Made by a program: the position numbers and the translations under genes. DNA of 64,000 bases from Macrostomum hystrix. Taxonomy: Eukaryota > Platyhelminthes > Macrostomidae. The stretch covers positions 489,501 to 553,500 of the forward strand of contig CATNEN010000012.1 of assembly GCA_950097015.1 (NCBI GenBank), given 5' to 3'. Numbering within the stretch: the first letter of the stretch is position 1; the number at the start of each line of letters is the position of its first letter. The notes below the pieces were generated by a model. That model saw only the letters and a list, made by a program, of their open reading frames with translations, did no database searches and had not been told where the DNA came from. Shown here one piece after another: positions 44,438 to 55,336 of the stretch.

Positions 44438-44752
44438 ATGAACGGTACTTCCGCGAAGAGGCTCATTGCATTCGGTGACAATGCCATGTTGATCGTGAGG
44501 GACTGCTTGAGCGGAGACCCGTCCAGGCACCTCTACTGCATCATTTCCCAAGTGGTCGGCTCCCTGTCAGCCACTCTGCTGCCCTTGATTATCCTGGTTG
44601 GTCTTGTTGGCAACATCATCGTGGCTCACGTCATGCTGTCGCGCCTGCGACCGCTCACCCGCCAGAACCTGTACCTGGGCTGCATCGCGGTGGCCGACAT
44701 TTTCAGCCTGGTCGTCATCGGAGTGTTGAACGGCACCAACTGCACGGTCTAG
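44438..44752 (+). pseudogene. Truncated GPCR paralog
   Basis: Reads MNGTSAKRLIAFGDNAMLIV, then RDCLSGDPSRHLYC, TM1 (LLPLIILVGLVGNIIVAHVML), LTRQNLYLGCIAVADIFSLV of TM2, and stops after VVIGVLNGTNCTV. The 5' part is clearly homologous to the intact gene at 50385, including MNG(T/S)S at the start. Everything from the first extracellular loop on is missing; the stop TAG comes before the SINE inserted at 44767, so the loss is not caused by that insertion alone. Cannot encode a seven-helix receptor. Confidence 0.88.
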
Positions 44753-44766
44753 ATTGCATCAGGATT

Positions 44767-45125
44767 TACTGGCAGAGCGGTTAACGTGTTTGCCTCTCGC
44801 ACCACGGTCCCTAAGTTCGATTCCACGGCGAGGCCACATTTATTTGGGGCGCAGCCGCGGAGAGAAGGCTTGGGGGCTTGTCGTGCAATTTACGCCCTTG
44901 AGGGCCAACCTCCAAGGCACAGTGAAGTGTACACTGCCTGACGATGAGAAAGTCAGGGCAGATGTACACACCTGTGTGAGCGTGTGCCTGCGTAAAGTAT
45001 CTGTGTGCGTGTGTGCTCAGGAGCCAGCGAAATGGGCAGAATTGCCTCCTCGCTAGCTGCGGGTCTAGTGTCACTAAATGATGTGCCATTCCCGCAGCCC
45101 TCCTGCAATTATTATTATTATTATT
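44767..45125 (+). mobile_element. tRNA-derived SINE with a 29-bp target-site duplication
   Basis: Head resembles a tRNA: GGCAGAGCGGTTAACG (A box) and AAGTTCGATTCCA (B box), 3' body ending in (ATT)n. Flanked by a 29-bp direct repeat (44738-44766 and 45126-45154, one mismatch) that starts AACTGCACG and ends TTGCATCAGGATT. Direct repeats of this kind indicate LINE-driven retroposition. Confidence 0.9.
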
Positions 45126-45154
45126 AACTGCACGCTCTAGATTGCATCAGGATT

Positions 45155-45721
45155 AAGATTATTCTAACAAAGTCTAGAAAACTCATGAATCGGTTCCTAA
45201 TAAAGCTCCTAACCTTTCTAAAGCTGTTCAATGTGCTCCAATTGAAAATAAAATCCAATTTAAATCAAAGTGATGAAGAATGGATCGAGTTATGTGCGGA
45301 CTGTTTCTAATCGCCTGAGGCGAAGCTCATGATTGCTGCATCACGTGATCTCTGGTGGATGCACATTGTGATGTGATCCACATTCCAGTGTTTTTTAGTT
45401 TCAATGGCTGATGATTCAACTGGAAAAAAATGCATAGGTAAATAAGCTACCTATTTTTAAGGTTAAAGAAGGAAAGCTTAATTCAAATGGAACTCGCGAA
45501 CTGTTTAACAAGCAATAGGACCTGGCATGAATGAATTTCGTCTGTGTATTAACATTAGCCTCTTTAAACGAATGATAATTCTATTTGAAACATTAAAAAC
45601 TGCTTCAAGATCAATTATATTATGCAAAGCAAAGAAATTACCTAGTTGAATTTAAAGAGCATTTACATGCTACTCAAAATTGACAAAAATAAAGACAAAA
45701 AGTATGAAATTAGGGCTGTTT
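45155..45721. other. Intergenic, no gene seen
   Basis: AT-rich sequence between the SINE and the next minisatellite. Nothing recognisable. Confidence 0.55.
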
Positions 45722-47058
45722 GAGACTTGGGTTTATAGCTGATGACATGGCAGCTTGTGATGAAATGGCATGTGTTTATAGCTGATGAAATGGCAGCTTG
45801 TGATGAAATGGCATGTGTTTATAGCTGATGAAATGGCAGCTTGTGATGAAATGGCATGTGTTTATAGCTGATGAAATGGCAGCTTGTGATGAAATGGCAT
45901 GTGTTTATAGCTGATGAAATGGCAGCTTGTGATGAAATGGTATGTGTTTATAGCTGATGAAATGGCAGCTTGTGATGAAATGGCATGTGTTTATAGCTGA
46001 TGAAATGGCAGCTTGTGATGAAATGGCATGTGTTTATAGCTGATGAAATGGCAGCTTGTGATGAAATGGCATGTGTTTATAGCTGATGAAATGGCAGCTT
46101 GTGTTTATAGCTGATGACATGGCAGCTTGTGATGAAATGGCATGTGTTTATAGCTGATGAAATGGCAGCTTGTGATGAAATGGCATGTGTTTATAGCTGA
46201 TGAAATGGCAGCTTGTGATGAAATGGCATGTGTTTATAGCTGATGAAATGGCAGCTTGTGATGAAATGGCATGTGTTTATAGCTGATGAAATGGCAGCTT
46301 GTGATGAAATGGCATGTGTTTATAGCTGATGAAATGGCAGCTTGTGTTTATAGCTGATGATATGGCAGCTTGTGATGAAATGGCATGTGTTTATAGCTGA
46401 TGAAATGGCAGCTTGTGTTTATAGCTGATGAAATGGCAGCTTGTGTTTATATCTGATGAAATGGCATGTGTTTATCGCTGATCGAATGGCAGCTTGGGTT
46501 TATAGCTGATGAAATGGCATGTGTTTATAGCTGATGAAATGGCATGTGTTTATAGCTGATGAAATGGCAGCTTGTGTTTATAGCTGATGAAATGGCAGCT
46601 TGTGTTTATAGCTGATGAAATGGCATGTGTTTATAGCTGATCGAATGGCAGCTTGGGTTTATAGCTGATGAAATGGCATGTGTTTATAGCTGATGAAATG
46701 GCAGCTTGTGTTTATAGCTGATGAAATGGCAGCTTGTGTTTATAGCTGATGAAATGGCAGCTTGTGTTTATAGCTGATGAAATGGCAGCTTGTGTTTATA
46801 GCTGATGAAATGGCATGTGTTTATTGCTGATGAAATGGCAGCTTGGGTTTATAGCTGATGAAATGGCATGTGTTTATAGCTGATGAAACGGCATGTGTTT
46901 ATAGCTGATCAAATGGCAGCTTGTGTTTATAGCTGATGAAATGGCAGCATGTGTTTATAGCTGATGAAATGGCATGTGTTTATAGCTGATGAAATGGCAG
47001 CTTGTGTTTATAGCTGATGAAATGGCATGTGTTTATAGCTGATGAAATGGCAGCTTGG
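45722..47058. repeat. Composite 43/28/25-bp minisatellite
   Basis: Core GTTTATAGCTGATGAAATGG followed by CAGCTTGT and/or GATGAAATGGCAT. The left half is mainly 43-bp units; the right half mixes 28-bp and 25-bp units. Confidence 0.93.
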
Positions 47059-47291
47059 GCTTTCCGTTCATTAGAATCGTCTACTTGTTGTTTCAACCTG
47101 CAGCTGATACAAATGGGCTAGTGTCGTGTTCAACTACGACATACAACATTCCGTTTTTTGTTCATTTATTTTCAAATATACTCGTACATGCAGTTCTCTA
47201 TGTACTTTAGTACCATCATCACGTAGTTTATCATCATACTACTAAAATCTTAACAGCAGTAGTCAGGTTATTTAGTCTAAAGGTATTCGAA

Positions 47292-48552
47292 GACTATAGC
47301 CACAGCAGGAGTCACAGACTGAGCCACAGCAGGAGTCACAGACTGAGCCACAGCAGGAATCACAGACTGAGCTACAGCAGGAGTCACAGACTGAGCCACA
47401 GCAGGAGTCACAGACTCAGCCACGGCAGGAATCACAGACTCAGCCACAGCAGGAGTCACAGACTGAGCCACAGCAGGAATCACAGACTCAGCCACAGCAG
47501 GAGTCACAGACTGAGCCACAGCAGGAATCACAGACTGAGCCACAGCAGGAATCACAGACTGAGCCACAGCAGGAGTCACAGACTGAGCCACAGCAGGAAT
47601 CACAGACTGAGCCACAGCAGGAATCACAGACTCAGCCACAGCAGGAATCACAGACTGAGCCACAGCAGGAATCACAGACTCAGCCACAGCAGGAGTCACA
47701 GACTGAGCCACAGCAGGAGTCACAGACTGAGCCACAGCAGGAATCACAGACTGAGCCACAGCAGGAATCACAGACTGAGCCACAGCAGGAATCACAGACT
47801 GAGCCACAGCAGGAATCACAGACTCAGCCACAGCAGGAATCACAGACTGAGCCACAGCAGGAATCATAGACTGAGCCACAGCAGGAATCATAGACTGAGC
47901 CACAGCAGGAATCACAGATTGAGCCACAGCAGGAATCATAGACTGAGCCACAGCAGGAATCACAGACTGAGCCACAGCAGGAATCATAGACTGAGCCACA
48001 GCAGGAATCACAGACTGAGCCACAGCAGGAATCACAGACTGAGCCACAGCAGGAATCACAGACTGAGCCACAGCAGGAATCACAGACTGAGCCACAGCAG
48101 GAATCACAGACTGAGCCACAGCAGGAATCACAGACTGAGCCACAGCAGGAGTCACAGACTGAGCCACAGCAGGAATCACAGACTGAGCCACAGCAGGAAT
48201 CACAGACTGAGCCACAGCAGGAATCACAGACTGAGCCACAGCAGGAATCACAGACTGAGCCACAGCAGGAATCATAGACTGAGCCACAGCAGGAATCATA
48301 GACTGAGCCACAGCAGGAATCATAGACTGAGCCACAGCAGGAATCACAGATTGAGCCACAGCAGGAATCACAGATTGAGCCACAGCAGGAATCACAGATT
48401 GAGCCACAGCAGGAATCATAGATTGAGCCACAGCAGGAATCACAGATTGAGCCACAGCAGGAATCACAGATTGAGCCACAGCAGGAATCATAGACTGAGC
48501 CACAGCAGGAATCATAGACTGAGCCACAGCAGGAATCACAGATTGAGCCACT
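47292..48552. repeat. 24-bp minisatellite, about 53 copies
   Basis: Unit GAGCCACAGCAGGAATCACA plus GACT. Variants GAGTCA are at the left and CATAGA / AGATTG at the right, so the array is graded. It is open in one minus frame (PAVAQSVI repeats) and partly on plus (NHRLSHSR), a by-product of the 24-bp length. Confidence 0.95.
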
Positions 48553-49150
48553 GGACTTATAAAACTTAAATTTTTTTTGTTATCTGGAGACCTGACTCTG
48601 TTTTCTGCTTTCCCGACGGAGGCAGCGTAAACACTACCTTCTTATCCACTTGGGATGGGCGTGAATGAAAAACTCTGAAGTCCTCTTTGAGTACTGTATG
48701 ACTCAGCTTTGAGATGCTTCAATAATCATCTTAGGTCCAGCCCAAGATTTCTGACGTTGACAGCCCAACTAATGGACAGCAAGATTCAATCACGATTAGA
48801 GAGATTCGATGTGGACAAGGTTTTAGCTCTTGAGTTGAATAACTGCACGACCCAAGCCATTAGACCTGCGACACCTGTGACAGTCTTAATCGCATCACTT
48901 TCGAATTTGTCTTTTTCCTACTTGATTAGATTTGCAAGCAACAAAATTTAAGGATAAATTTCGCGCAGCCGATTGGTGGAGTAATCGTAATTGGGCTTGA
49001 GATGAGAGGTACTTGACACTATTTAAGCTTGACAAATTAAGTTAGTTTTTTCAAGAAAAAGTCAATGCGAACTTGTGAAGAAAACTGCGCTTTGTCATCT
49101 GAAAATAAGTTACAAGGTAGGTTGTCCTTTCATTTGCAGTTTCAATGTCT
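48553..49150. other. Intergenic, no gene seen
   Basis: Single-copy sequence between the 24-bp array and a SINE. An open frame at 48709-48951 shows no recognisable features. Confidence 0.5.
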
Positions 49151-49480
49151 GTCATTTTTGCAGCCTGGCTGTGGGCACTCGTACATTATTGGGGTCACCA
49201 GACCTGCAGGCAATTCTGCCCATTTCGCTGACTCCTGAGCACACACGCACACAGATACTGTACGCAGGCACACGCTCACACAGGTGTGTACATCTGCCCT
49301 GACTTTCTCATTAGTCAGAGAGTGTACACTCTCACTGTGCCTTGGAGTTTATCCCTAAAGGCTGTAAACTGCATGACAAACCCCCAAGCCTTCTCTCCGC
49401 GGCTGCGCCCCAAATGAATGCGGCCTCGCCGCGGAATCGAGCTCAGGGACCTTGGTGCGAGAGGCAAATGCCATAATTTG
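49150..49480 (-). mobile_element. SINE, second copy, opposite strand
   Basis: On the minus strand it matches 44767-45125 over nearly the full length: GCCTCTCGCACCAAGGTCCC, GAGAGAAGGCTTGGGGG, GAAAGTCAGGGCAGATGTAC and GTGTGTGCTCAGGAG in order. The A-box end is eroded and no (ATT)n tail is left. The borders are approximate. Confidence 0.85.
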
Positions 49481-49532
49481 CAGTAATACAAGTACTTCTA
49501 AAATTATTTTCTTTTTCATAAATGCTTTGACT

Positions 49533-50181
49533 AGATCAGGAAGGTGTTGAGTGGATCAAGAAGGTGTTGACTGGATCAGGAAGGTGTTGACTGGATCAGG
49601 AAGGTGTTGACTGGATCAGGAAGGTGTTGACTGGATCAGGAAGGTGTTGAGTGGATCAGGAAGGTGTTGACTGGATCAGGAAGGTGTTGACTGGATCAGG
49701 AAGGTGTTGACTGGATCAGGAAGGTGTTGACTGGATCAGGAAGGTGTTGACTGGATCAGGAAGGTGTTGACTGGATCAGGAAGGTGTTGAGTGGATCAGG
49801 AAGGTGTTGAGTGGATCAGGAAGGTGTTGACTGGATCAGGAAGCTGTTGAGTGGATCAAGAAGGTGCTGAATGGATCAAGAAGGTGTTGACTGGATCAGG
49901 AAGGTGTTGAGTGGATCAAGAAGGTGTTGACTGGATCAGGAAGCTGTTGAGTGGATCAGGAAGGTGTTGAGTGGATCAGGAAGGTGGTGAGTGGATCAAG
50001 AAGGTGTTGACTGGATCAAGAAGGTGTTGACTGGATCAAGAAGGTGTTGACTGGATCAAGAAGGTGTTGACTGGATCAGGAAGGTGTTGAGTGGATCAGG
50101 AAGGTGTTGAGTGGATCAAGAAGGTGTTGAGTGGATCAGGAAGGTGTTGAGTGGATCAGGAAGGTGTTGAGTGGATCAGGA
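49533..50181. repeat. 20-bp minisatellite
   Basis: About 32 copies of GGATCAGGAAGGTGTTGACT with GAGT, CAAG and CTGTT variants. It ends about 200 bp before the intact GPCR start. Confidence 0.95.
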
Positions 50182-50384
50182 TGAGGAGTGTGTTATATAA
50201 AAATGCAGATTCTGAATGGGACTATTGAAAAAAAGCAAATTTAAAGATGCGCGCTTATTAGTTCTGGTATGAGTCCTCCTGAAAGCACTCAGAGAGCTAA
50301 ATCACAGAACTCCCTTTTGGATTGGGAGCGATTGCCACCTGTTTTTTACTCGCGCACACCCTTGAAATGGTTCTTGCCGGCAGC

Positions 50385-51521
50385 ATGAACGGCTCAAGCA
50401 ATGCAGATCTGCCGTTGCGGATTGTGTACTCCGCCAACCCAATGCGAATGGTGCGAGACTGCCTGAGCGGAGACCCGTCCAGGCACCTGTTTTGCGTGCT
50501 GTCCCAGGTGACGGGCTCAGTGTCGGCCATTCTGCTGCCCATCGTGTTCCTCATTGGCGTGGTCGGCAACATCATCGTGGCTCACGTCATGCTGGTGAGG
50601 CAGCGACCGCTCACCCGCCAGAACCTGTACCTGGGCTGCAACGCCATCGCCGACATTCTCAGCCTCGTCGTCATCGGAATGTTCAACGGCTTCCTCACCA
50701 AGGGGCTACCGTGGCTCACTGGCGGCAAGCTGGGCTTCTTCAGCTACAACCTGAGCGACGCCATGTGCAAGGTGTCCCGATACGCGCTGAACTTCTGCCA
50801 CGTGCTGTCCTGCGTGTGGCTGCTCGTGCTGGTGACTGACCGGGTGCTGGTTGTCCACCGACCGCTGGCCATGAAGAAGGTGGGCATCCGCTGGGCGGTG
50901 CGGGCTCTGGCGGGCTCTTTCGTGCTGTCCGCCCTGATCGCCCTGCCGAACGGCTTTCTGACCGGCCACCACCTGCTGTACCAGCCTGGCAATGTGGTCG
51001 TGATCCTGTGCTCCCACCTGCCCGAGTACCAGCTGTTCATGATGTCCTACACCATTCTTATGTCCAACCCGCCGCTGATTGTGATCCTGACCATCCTGGC
51101 TCTCGACTGCTTCCTGCTCTCCCGAGTAGTTTCGGCCGTTCGCAAGCGGCGGAGCATGTCGGGCTCGAGCGACAAACAGACTTACCCGAAGGAGATCTCC
51201 GGCACCATCATAGTCCTGATCCTGGCCATCATCTACCTGGTGCTGCACACCCCGCTGCTGTGCTGCCGAATGCTCCTGGAGATCACTCAGTACGTGCTGG
51301 ACACGGCCGCCAATCTGGACTACATCACCGTGCTGGCCGACCTGTTCTTCATGAGCCTGGCCTTCAGCGTCGTCAACCAATGCCTCACATTCTTTGTGCT
51401 CATGCGCCGCAGCCGCTCATTCAAGAAGAGCGTCGCAGTCACCTTCTGCTGTGCCAAGAGCAGGGGACAGAAATCCCGGTCCGAGACTGACATGCCCACG
51501 CTCAGTGCGACGGCTCATTGA
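50385..51521 (+). CDS. Rhodopsin-class GPCR, intact (378 aa)
   Basis: Seven-helix receptor, single exon. TM1 about 45-70 (LPIVFLIGVVGNIIVAHVML), TM2 with CNAIADILSLVVIG, ECL1 GGKLGFFSYN, TM3 from AMCKVSRYALNFCHVL to VTDRVLVVHRP, TM4 ALAGSFVLSALIALP, ECL2 Cys in VILCSHLPEYQ, TM5 SNPPLIVILTILALDCFLL, TM6 TIIVLILAIIYLVLHTPLLC, TM7 SLAFSVVNQCLTFFVLMRR. Class-A disulfide Cys pair present; DRY is DRV, CWxP is LHTP, and NPxxY is replaced by TFFVL. The pattern recalls invertebrate FMRFamide/peptide receptors, so the ligand is probably a peptide, not known. Start: ATG 50385 gives MNGSS as in the paralog at 44438; an in-frame ATG at 50367 is the alternative. Confidence 0.93.
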   Translation: MNGSSNADLPLRIVYSANPMRMVRDCLSGDPSRHLFCVLSQVTGSVSAILLPIVFLIGVVGNIIVAHVMLVRQRPLTRQNLYLGCNAIADILSLVVIGMFNGFLTKGLPWLTGGKLGFFSYNLSDAMCKVSRYALNFCHVLSCVWLLVLVTDRVLVVHRPLAMKKVGIRWAVRALAGSFVLSALIALPNGFLTGHHLLYQPGNVVVILCSHLPEYQLFMMSYTILMSNPPLIVILTILALDCFLLSRVVSAVRKRRSMSGSSDKQTYPKEISGTIIVLILAIIYLVLHTPLLCCRMLLEITQYVLDTAANLDYITVLADLFFMSLAFSVVNQCLTFFVLMRRSRSFKKSVAVTFCCAKSRGQKSRSETDMPTLSATAH

Positions 51522-51569
51522 AAAGCTCTCTGAGCTTGGATCAGATTGAATAAGCAGGTTGAGAAGCAT

Positions 51570-51740
51570 TGAGTAAGTAGAGTGAGAGGTCGGGAGTTCG
51601 AGTCATAAACCGATTGAGCTAGTTTGTGTCCTTGAGCAGCACACTAAACTCCCTTGAGCTTCAGTTCACTGAGCAGTAAAAAATTTACCTGCATCAACTC
51701 GGTTGGAAATTTTAGTCTGTGTGGCGGCATGCCAGAATCT
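51570..51740 (+). mobile_element. Decayed tRNA-like SINE fragment
   Basis: GGGAGTTCGAGTCATAAA resembles a B box and is followed by TTTGTGTCCTTGAGCAGCAC, a phrase common just after the tRNA head of animal SINEs. Old and without clear ends. Confidence 0.45.
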
Positions 51741-51995
51741 GTGAGATTCCCTAGGTGATCAGTAAGATTGCCTAGGTGATCAGTGAGATTGCCTAGGTGA
51801 TCAGTGAGATTAGCCAGGAGATCTGTAAAATTCCCTAGGTGATCAGTGAGATTCCCTCGGAGATCTGTGAGATTCCCTAGGTGATCTGTGAGATTCCCTA
51901 GGTGATCTGTGAGATTCCCTAGGTGATCTGTGAGATTCCCTAGGTGATCTGTGAGATTAAGTAGGTGATCTGTGTGAGATTGCCTAGATGATGCA
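51735..51995. repeat. 21-bp minisatellite
   Basis: About 12 copies of CTAGGTGATCTGTGAGATTCC-like units, written here as CTAGGTGATCTGTGAGATT plus CC, more divergent at both ends. Confidence 0.9.
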
Positions 51996-52167
51996 TGAGA
52001 TTTTTGGAGGACTGGTGTCGTACCCCGCTGTCGAATATGTATTTAGCTTACCCGTTCAGTCTAAGTTGAAGTTAGTGATTTAGCCGTCTAGTCTAACCTT
52101 TGTTGTGCTTATTAAAGTGCACTTTTTATCAAAGCGCCTCATGCAAAAACACAATTATTATAGTAAC

Positions 52168-52375
52168 TCATAGTGAGGGCTATAGCCTCGCGCGTTAGCG
52201 CGTCGGACTCACGGCTTGATGGTTGGAGTTCGATTCCAGACTCAACTGAAACTATTTGTGTCCTTATGGCGTCCCCCAAGTCCATGGACTGAACAGCCGT
52301 ACGAATTCTGTGCTGTCGGCTGCACATTGGCCCGAATAGGCAGGTGTAAAATAGAATTACTTATTATTATTATTA
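52168..52375 (+). mobile_element. tRNA-derived SINE with (ATT)n tail
   Basis: Head GGGCTATAGCCTCGCGCGTT and GTTGGAGTTCGATTCCAG (B box), a body with TTTGTGTCCTTATGG, and a tail of ATT repeats. The body differs from the 44767 element, so it is another family. No clear duplication was found. Confidence 0.7.
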
Positions 52376-52615
52376 TATAATTTTTATTCCGCACGCGAAA
52401 TATGCCTGTAAGTATTTTTATCACTGCACCTTCAGCTATCTTATTAGTGGAAAAATGTTATTTTACTGGTTGGCATCAATGCTAAAATATTTTTTGCGCA
52501 TGAGTAGCGCTAATTTCTGGATAAATAAAATTAAAAGCAGCATTTTTGTTGTCTACTACGAGCACTCGTAACCTGCATAGTACGATTCGCTTCGACTTTT
52601 AACTAAGGCCAAAAT

Positions 52616-53800
52616 GTCTAACCCCCGATCCTCTTCTCCCGCGATCCTCTTCTCCCCCGATCCTCTTCTCCCCCGATCCTCTTCTCCCTCGATCCTCTTC
52701 TCCCTCGATCCTCTTCTCCCTCGATCCTCTTCTCCCTCGATCCTCTTCTCCCTCGATCCTGTTCTCCCCCGATCTTCTTCTTCCCCGATCCTCTTCTTCC
52801 CCGATCCTCTTCTCCCTCGATCCTCTTCTCCCTCGATCCTGTTCTCCCCCGATCCTCTTCTACCCCGATCCTCTGCTACCCTAATCCTCTCTACCCCAAT
52901 CCTCTGCACCCTAATCCTCTCTACCCCAATCCTCTGCTACCCTAATCCTCTCTACCCCAATCCTCTCTACCCCAATCCTCTCTACCCTAATCCTCTCTAC
53001 CCCAATCCTCTGCACCCTAATCCTCTCTACCCCAATCCTCTGCACCCTAATCCTCTCTACCCCAATCCTCTGCACCCTAATCCTCTCTACCCCAATCCTC
53101 TGCACCCTAATCCTCTCTACCCCAATCCTCTGCACCCTAATCCTCTCTACCCCAATCCTCTCTACCCCAATCCTCTCTACTCCAATCCTCTCTACCCTAA
53201 TCCTCTCTACCCCAATCCTCTGCACCCTAATCCTCTCTACCCCAATCCTCTGCACCCTAATCCTCTCTACCCCAATCCTCTGCACCCTAATCCTCTCTAC
53301 CCCAATCCTCTGCACCCTAATCCTCTCTACCCCAATCCTCTGCACCCTAATCCTCTCTACCCCAATCCTCTCTACCCCAATCCTCTCTACCCCAATCCTC
53401 TCTACCCCAATCCTCTCTACCCCAATCCTCTTCTCCCCCGATCCTCTTCTCCCTCGATCCTCTTCTCCCTCGATCCTGTTCTCCCCCGATCCTCTTCTAC
53501 CCCGATCCTCTTCTCCCCCGATCCTCTCTACCGTAATCCTCTCTACCCCAATCCTCTGCACCCTAATCCTCTCTACCCCAATCCTCTCTACCCCAATCCT
53601 CTCTACCCCAATCCTCTCTACCCCAATCCTCTCTACCCTAATCCTCTCTACCCCAATCCTGTCTACCCCAATCCTCTCTACCCCAATCCTCTCTACCCCA
53701 ATCCCCTCTACCCCGATCCTCTCTACCCCAATCCCCTCTACCCCGATCCTCTCTACCCCAATCCCCTCTACCTCAATCACCTCTGTTCCTATTCCCCGTA
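52616..53800. repeat. Pyrimidine-rich minisatellites (16-bp and 15-bp units)
   Basis: Begins with CTTCTCCCTCGATCCT 16-bp units, passes into 15-bp CTCTCTACCCCAATC / CTCTGCACCCTAATC units that alternate as a 30-bp dimer, returns briefly to the 16-bp type at about 53425-53525, then 15-bp units again. The plus strand is about 75% or more C+T. Open frames (YPNPL repeats) are by-products. Confidence 0.94.
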
Positions 53801-54229
53801 GCGCGCTTCCCTCTCTTCGCCGCCTCCCCGATTCCCATACTCTTATCCACTCCCCCTCTCTTCCCGCTCCTGCTCCCAACTCCCCTGCTCTTCCCCGCTT
53901 TGCCCCCCGTTCCCCCTCCCCCACTTCCCCACTCCCTCATTTCCCTCTCTTCTCCACGCAACTCTTTCCAGATCTCCCATTCCTTCTCTCCTTATTCGGT
54001 TCGCAAATCGTTTCTCTTCCCCATTGAACTTTATTTATACTGCCCCGGATGCTTTGTTCATGATCATTTCCTGCTTAAAACAGTTATATTTAGTTTTTAA
54101 CATTTTCGAGACACTACTGACTACTGAATTCTGACTTATTTAGTAGTCTGTTATCTATTTCGTTCGGTACTAGGGTAGTAACAGTATATCCAATCGCAGT
54201 GTATAAAAAATCAAAGTACGACATAAGAT
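53801..54229. other. CT-rich tail and spacer
   Basis: To about 53960 the sequence stays C/T-rich but not regular; it then turns AT-rich until the hAT element. No gene was seen. Confidence 0.6.
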
Positions 54230-55336
54230 TAGGGATGCCAACCCCGGGGACGGCCCCCCGGGGACCCCGAATGAAGGTCCGGGGTTTTGTCCCCGGGGTT
54301 TTGTCCGGGGATCCCCGGATAGAACTATAGACTATATAGATTATAGAAAGTAGCAGCCTAGCAACTCAGCTAGTAGCAACTTAGCAAGCAAGCAATGGAG
54401 AGCAATAACAATAATTAATAGCAATTGTAGATGTAGTTGTAGACTTGTTAATGTAGATTGTAGAATGTAGACACATGCAGATTTCCATTAAGCATCTTTC
54501 TTAAGTATTAGTAAAACGAAATATATGGCTAGAAAAGCGTGGCTAGAAAGCCACGCAAGTGGCTTCTAGTGAGGCGCAGCAATTGCCTCCCGAATCTTCC
54601 AATGATGCTGCTGAACCGCTCAGTATGGAGGCCCGCCTAGAAGCCTTCCTAAAGAAGACAAGTGATAGCGCCGCAGAGCAGTCACCTGTTCATTCGTTGG
54701 AGAACACAATTGGCAAGGAGCTCGAATTTTTAAGAACTACCGGCCAACGAGCATCAACTCTACAGCTGCTCTACCAAGCACTTCTGTCAATCCCAGCAAG
54801 CAGCGTTGTGCAGAGCGGGCCTTCTCTGCACAGGCCTTTTTAATTCTCAATAAGTTCCGGTCTCGTCTAGGAGACAAAACTTTGTGTCGACTGGCCCTGC
54901 TTCGCGCACACTTCAAGCTGGAGACCTAAAGCATTGAAAGCGGTTTACTTATGTAATGTTTAGTAACTCTGAATCTGTAGTCTGTACTGATCCTATTTTC
55001 TAGAAAATTTCTTCAAATTTTACAGCATTTTCTGTGCCGTAGAAACCTGTAGCTTATATAGAAATTTAGGAAGTGGAAAAAGTGTTGTATATTGTCATTT
55101 TGCATTTGAACTTTGTAAATTCTCAATTTTTTTTAAATATTCAATCAGTTTCATGCCAACGGTCACAAACCACAGACAACCAAAATCACAATCACACGTA
55201 ACGTGATACGACATAAATCTGCAATAAAAAAGTTTATTTTAAACAAAATGAACTATAGTATTTTAGTATATTAGACGTTCTTCAGTACATACAGATAAAG
55301 CTGTATGTACTGAAGTCCGGAGAATTGGCATCCCTA
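54230..55336 (+). mobile_element. Internally deleted hAT transposon
   Basis: Ends TAGGGATGCCAA and TTGGCATCCCTA are inverted repeats. The flanking octamers CATAAGAT (54222-54229) and CATACGAT (55337-55344) agree at 7 of 8 bases, the 8-bp duplication expected for hAT. Inside, 54559-54930 encodes the C-terminal part of a hAT transposase. The first 80 bp is very GC-rich (CCCCGGGGAC repeats). The catalytic region is missing, so the element is not autonomous. Confidence 0.88.
54559..54930 (+). pseudogene. hAT transposase C-terminal remnant, frameshifted
   Basis: The first frame gives ..STLQLLYQALLSIPASSVVQ, the linker before the hAT dimerisation domain. From about 54810 the homology continues in another frame: AERAFSAQAFLILNKFRSRL then GDKTLCRLALLRAHFKLET and a stop, the conserved SERAFS..LxxKRxxL-type dimerisation motif. 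A one-base shift near IPASSV breaks the frame. Only about 120 codons remain of a roughly 600-residue transposase. Confidence 0.85.

Noticed and set aside
44767-44835. A true tRNA gene
   Set aside because: A and B boxes are present but the cloverleaf is incomplete, and the unit is part of a SINE with (ATT)n tail and target duplication.
47277-48569. AVAQSVIP-repeat protein
   Set aside because: A 24-bp minisatellite read in frame; no start, signal or unique flank.
52614-53924. YPNPL-repeat proline-rich protein and an opposite-strand acidic repeat protein
   Set aside because: 15/16-bp pyrimidine tract read in frame on both strands.
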